From Lathyrus oleraceus (Eukaryota; Streptophyta; Magnoliopsida; Fabales; Fabaceae), in NCBI RefSeq assembly GCF_024323335.1, contig NC_066581.1:32670699-32734698 (forward strand): a stretch of 64,000 nt of DNA. The letters are read 5' to 3'. The position numbers were made by a program, and so were the translations under genes. Position 1 is the stretch's first letter, and each line of letters begins with the position of its first letter. Under the pieces are notes generated by a model. That model saw nothing but the letters and a program-made list of their open reading frames with translations, was not told the DNA's origin and did not search any database. Below, in pieces: positions 59,721 through 64,000 of this stretch.

Positions 59721-62700
59721 TGTAACACCTCAAAATTTGCCCTCCTCTTCTTGAGATTATTTTGACACAGTGCATTCCATATTTTAGGGCATTAGGCATT
59801 GCATTTTGCATATCATATGGAAATAAGAAGGTCATCCTCCAAAGTCTTTTCAAAAGATGGAGAAGTTACATGATTCAAGCCTGAGGGTCTCTATGAATTG
59901 ATTGTCAACCATCTGAGGGTTTGCACTTCAATTAGGGTTTTATTGGTTCTTCTAAGGTCTTGAGCATCATCTTGTTTACAAGGATATATTACCATCAACA
60001 TGGTTCTATCATCATCAAGGGTCTCATAGTTCATTCTCAAGTTCCTTTGGATTAGGGTTATGACCTCTGGTCAACCCTAATCAATGTCATTCTTCCAACT
60101 AGGGTTTCTCAAAGAGATGAGGTATTTTCTTGGGATGGAGATCACACGGTTATCATAAGGGGCTTACATGTGCTAGGGTTTCATTTTTGAGCAATTTCCC
60201 CAAGTGGTGGAGGCTCAAGTGGATCAAGACATTTCAAGGTCATTTGAGGACCAAAAAGTCAATTGTGCAGTCAACTGAGGGCTATGAGGTGGGGAAATGA
60301 GTTGAGACACCTCAGTCATGTTCAAAAGAGGTCCATTTGTCATCCTAAACATCTATCTTGAAGATTTTGAAGTCATGGAAAAAGTTTCCAAAAATGGAAA
60401 ATGACCTGTAATTTCAAGTTTCCAAAAATGGCAAGTTTCTGGTCCACATTCAAATTCACTTATCAACATCAAAGAAGTTTCAAATGGATTTTTGGTGAAC
60501 ATGAAAGTTGTAGATCTTTGTCTCCCCTTTCTAAAAAGTCCTAATTCATGTCCATATGATGAATGGTTGAGAAGTTATGGCCATTTGATCACAAGGTGGG
60601 CATGGAAATTCAAAGTGGCATAACTTTTGATACAAAGCTCCAATTTGGTCCATTCTTTTTGCAAAATGATCCTCATGTTCAAGACATTTCAAATGAACCA
60701 TTTCCATGCTTGAGAGAGGCTTGTATGCTCATCATTCCTCAAGTGATCATTTTGGAGGGAAATTCCACAATTTAAATTTGGTTTAAGATGCAAGCAAATC
60801 AACCATTCCATCATGATTATTGGTTGATTTTAAGTGATTTCAAAGCCTTGTATGGTATTGTACACGTGGAATATGGCTACATGAGCTTCATTTGCAATTT
60901 TGCAAGACACTTTAATTCTGACTAATCATGATTAAACAAAGCCTAATTGGGATTTCAGCATCATTAGCAAGTGGTATAAATACCAAACCCTAATCCATAA
61001 CTGCCAGAACAAAATTTTCAGATCCAAATTCAAGAGTTTCCCTCCAATTTTCTCTCACTTCAAATTTCTTTTTTTCTCCACACAAACACCAAATCTCTTT
61101 GCATATTCTTGATCATGGAGCTTCACTGAGTAAGATCCATCATTCATTTGTGGCAATTCATCAAGAAATCGTGCAGATCAAAAGCTTCATCAAGTGGATC
61201 GGATTTTGCAATTGAGGAAGATTAAGGAGTTTTCAACGGTTGATCTTTGCATAAAGCTTCAAGGCAAGAAAAGTAGAGTAGATCTGGAGCTTTTGGACAC
61301 TTGAGAGTTTGATTTCAGAGAACTGCAATTCCAAGTAGGTTGAAATCGATCATCTCCTTTTGCTGTTTTCTTGATATGAATGTGTAGATCTCATTGCGTA
61401 GGTTATGCTGATATGATTAGTTTCGAAAATGATTGAGAAATGAGCTTGTATGATGAACTGGAATTTTTGATCATGATTATGTTTCTCTTCGATCCATGAA
61501 ATTTAGGAAGAATTAGGATCAATTGATTATAGATTTGGATTGTGCATGGAAAGAGCTTTCAAATGATGTATCGTTTGTTGATTTCTGGAATTTTTTTGGT
61601 TGAGCTCCGCCGGAGATGGCCGGAGAAGACGACCGGAGCTACAGCTCCGGCGTCTGGTTATTTTTAGGGTTTGTGCCACCTGTGTGCTGACTGTGTGCTT
61701 GCTTGGACTTTCCATTGGATGACATTGCCTTGACTAGCCACGCGTTTTGTTGACCTGATGATGTATGCTGAAGACACATTAATGAAACGCATCGTTTCAT
61801 TTAGTGATGTGGATGCTGATTGTGTTGCTGCGTGTCCATTTGATTGGTTCTGTTTGCTTTGACCATGCTTGCGTGTGTTTGACTTGCTGAGCGTGCGTGC
61901 CACCGTGCTTATTGAAACTGTGCGTTTTGATTGTTCAAATGTGGACCTTAGATCTTGTTTTCGCGCCTGTTCGTGTGGCTGGCATTATATCCGACTTTAT
62001 TTGAATTGTTTTATTTCCCTCCTTTTCTTTTTATTATTCCATTTATTTTGTTCATCTTTGAAAAATCATAAAAAATAGCAAAATGATCCAAATTAACTCC
62101 AATTATTTTTCATAGTCTTGTTTTAATGTCTAGTTTTTTATAGTATTATTTTCATGAATTGTGGTTTGCTGGATTTTTAATGTGTGAATATTTTGATCCA
62201 TGCCATGCTAATTTGATATGTTTTGTTCATTGCTTTGTGAAATCTTCATCTTTGAGCCAATTGATCTGATTTTTTGTGTGCTTAATATTCATACATGATG
62301 TGAATTTTTGATCAATTTTTCTCATATGCTATCATTGTTTTTTACACATGGAGATGTATGTGACAATTTGTGTCACATTTTTGGCATTCAATTTGTGCAT
62401 TTTTGTTCACATATCATTTGAACCTTTCTGGATTTGATCTTTTACACATTGTTTGTTCATAACATGAGAAACATGCATAAAAAATATCTAGGTCATTGCA
62501 TGCATTTCTGTTTTGATTTGGATTTTCTAAGTTGGAAGTTCACTTTGTGCCCATTTGCTTGCCTTTGCTTTACATTGATCATTTGAGACACTTGCTTTGT
62601 GAATTGATGCTGGTCCTTTTGAGGACATTTTGTTGATTGTTTGAATGTGCATTATGCAAAAGATTGGGTTCTGTTTTGATCATTTGGTTTGGTTTTGAAA

Positions 62701-63640
62701 TTAGTCTTTGTACTAGTGTTTTGTGCATAAACTAACTGTGCTTTGTGTTTCAGGTTTGGACATTTAGCATTGATGGTTGAGTTTGTTCTCACTTTGTGAG
62801 ATACAAATGCTTTGAGTTTTAATATTTGTTTGTTTTGTAGGATTCTAAGTGATGTTCTTGAGCTCATGAGTTCACTTGAGTGCTTGAGCATTGTTCATTG
62901 AGTTGTATAACTGTTGAAAAGTTTCACTGTTTGTCTGTTGGTTTCATGACTGAAATATTAACTGTTTAGCTTTTGTACAGGTACCTTAGTTGCTTTCTTG
63001 CTTTTAGCTCTTGCTTGAGCTTTGGATTTTGGTTGATACACCACTTAGGTAGTTAGCCTCTTACTCCATGTAGTCTGGAAGTCCTGTCACCTTTTTGGCA
63101 GGCATTTTGCTGGAAGTCCTCCTTAAGAGGCTCTGTTTGTGTTTGTTTATAATTGTGCCAAAGACCTCCAAGATGAGGCATGTTACTTGATAAGACCTCC
63201 ATGAAGAGGCAATTGACGGATAAAAGGGATTAGTAGCCAATCCCCCGTTATTCAGTGAGTCGTTCTTTATGCTTGCACTACGTGTTGACGCTTTTGAACA
63301 TGTACCCAAGATCTTTGTCCAGTGTCTGTCAAGTGGAATAGGATCCCTCTTTCTGGATCCCCACGCTTTCTTTGTTTTGAGCTCACCCCGGCCAGGGTTA
63401 AGAGCATGAGGTCTCATCCTCATTTACCATCTTTGATCTGCTCACCCTGACGTTCAATGTCAGTGGTTAAGATCCCAGTTGATTACCCTTACAGTTTGGC
63501 TTGTTTGTCGAGGTTGATATGACCCCTCTTGACTAAAGCCTACCCATTGTTTGGGCCTCTTGTATGGATATAGTGTGTGATGCTTGTTCACTTGTGTTGG
63601 TGTGGTTATTTGCTTTCCTCTGAATTGACTTGCTTCCTGT
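59721..63640 (+). mobile_element. Long LTR inserted in Athila gag
   Basis: Starts TGTAACACCTCAAAATTTGCC, the same start type as the solo LTR at 6620; AAGTG (59716-59720) is the candidate target duplication. TATA box at 60975. The 63060-63480 part has the short repeated phrases (AAGACCTCC, GAGGC) typical of the 3' half of these LTRs. Its end is not seen because another LTR starts at 63641. No reading frame is supported. Confidence 0.75.
60975..60982 (+). promoter_or_regulatory. TATA box of the 59721 LTR
   Basis: TATAAATA followed by CCAAACCCTAATCC, about 1.25 kb into the LTR, as in the related LTRs. Confidence 0.55.
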
Positions 63641-64000
63641 TGTAAGACCCCAAGTTTGTCCCTAAGATCCCTCATGGCATCACATCATAGCATTGCATTG
63701 TTAAGCCTCAAGGATCATTGGACACCTTGCTTCCTTCCCTGTGGGTGGGATCTTTTTTGAGAGTGGTTCTTTATCACCAAGCATTGCTTGCATTTGTATA
63801 TCATTGCTTTTCTTTTAATCACTAACCAAAAATGTACAAAAATATGTCATCTAACATTTGTCTTGCAGCTTAAGCAGTCAACAGGTCAAGGCATTCAAGT
63901 GAAGCCTTTGTGCAAGAGATGAAATTTCCATTGAGATATAGGTCATGTGATCATTATATGGAGCTTATATGAGCTATAGGTTCATTTTGGAGCAAATTCC
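63641..64000 (+). mobile_element. Start of another Ogre-type LTR (runs off the right edge)
   Basis: TGTAAGACCCCAAGTTTGTCC, then CCTAAGATCCCTCATGGCAT, clearly the Ogre LTR start seen at 14409 and 51590, here interrupting the previous LTR. CCTGT (63636-63640) would be the target duplication. Confidence 0.8.

Overview
The window is plant nuclear DNA, almost certainly from a large-genome legume of the pea/vetch/lentil group (tribe Fabeae). The grounds are Ty3/gypsy Ogre elements with LTRs of about 4.7 kb, an Ogre ORF1 upstream of gag, a small intron between protease and reverse transcriptase, and a very AT-rich background. I see no intact resident host gene. The sequence is a stack of mobile elements nested inside one another, and one of them carries pieces of host genes.

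Left part (1-20008). A minus-strand Ty1/copia element (gag, PBS, 5' LTR; 1-2013) sits in the 3' untranslated region of a plus-strand Ogre-like element (2019-3353), whose 3' LTR starts at 3354. A composite block of LTR fragment, copia-1 RNase H end, copia-1 LTR and copia-2 RNase H end follows, present in two tandem copies (4664-11974 and 11975-about 15715). The first copy is split by a 4.0 kb solo LTR (6620-10637). A full-length 4.86 kb Ogre-type LTR (14409-19272) then lies inside copia-2.

Middle part (20009-51590). A plus-strand Ogre (5' LTR 20009-24712, PBS, decayed ORF1, gag) is cut in gag at 27913 by an Athila-type Ty3/gypsy element. The Athila 5' LTR (from 27914) is itself split by a complete 22.5 kb minus-strand Ogre (29075-51590, target duplication CAAAG) with ORF1, gag-protease, a 266 bp intron, RT/RNase H and integrase, all damaged by scattered stop codons.

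Right part (51591-64000). The same Athila LTR is split again by a 6.8 kb CACTA DNA transposon (51712-58482, target duplication ATG). It has CACTAC termini and dense subterminal AGACAGCGCT repeats. It carries no visible transposase. On its minus strand it carries fragments of three unrelated host genes with introns and splice sites preserved: the proteasome lid subunit RPN7, a YSL metal-chelate transporter and an AVT1-like amino acid transporter. The RPN7 piece keeps its start codon and splices in silico into an open 293-codon chimeric frame. This gene-capturing CACTA is the most notable object in the window. The Athila LTR then ends, followed by its PBS and gag (to 59720), which is cut by another LTR element (59721 on), itself cut by one more (63641 on).

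The insertion order can be read directly from the nesting: Ogre-2, then Athila, then Ogre-1 and the CACTA independently inside the Athila LTR.
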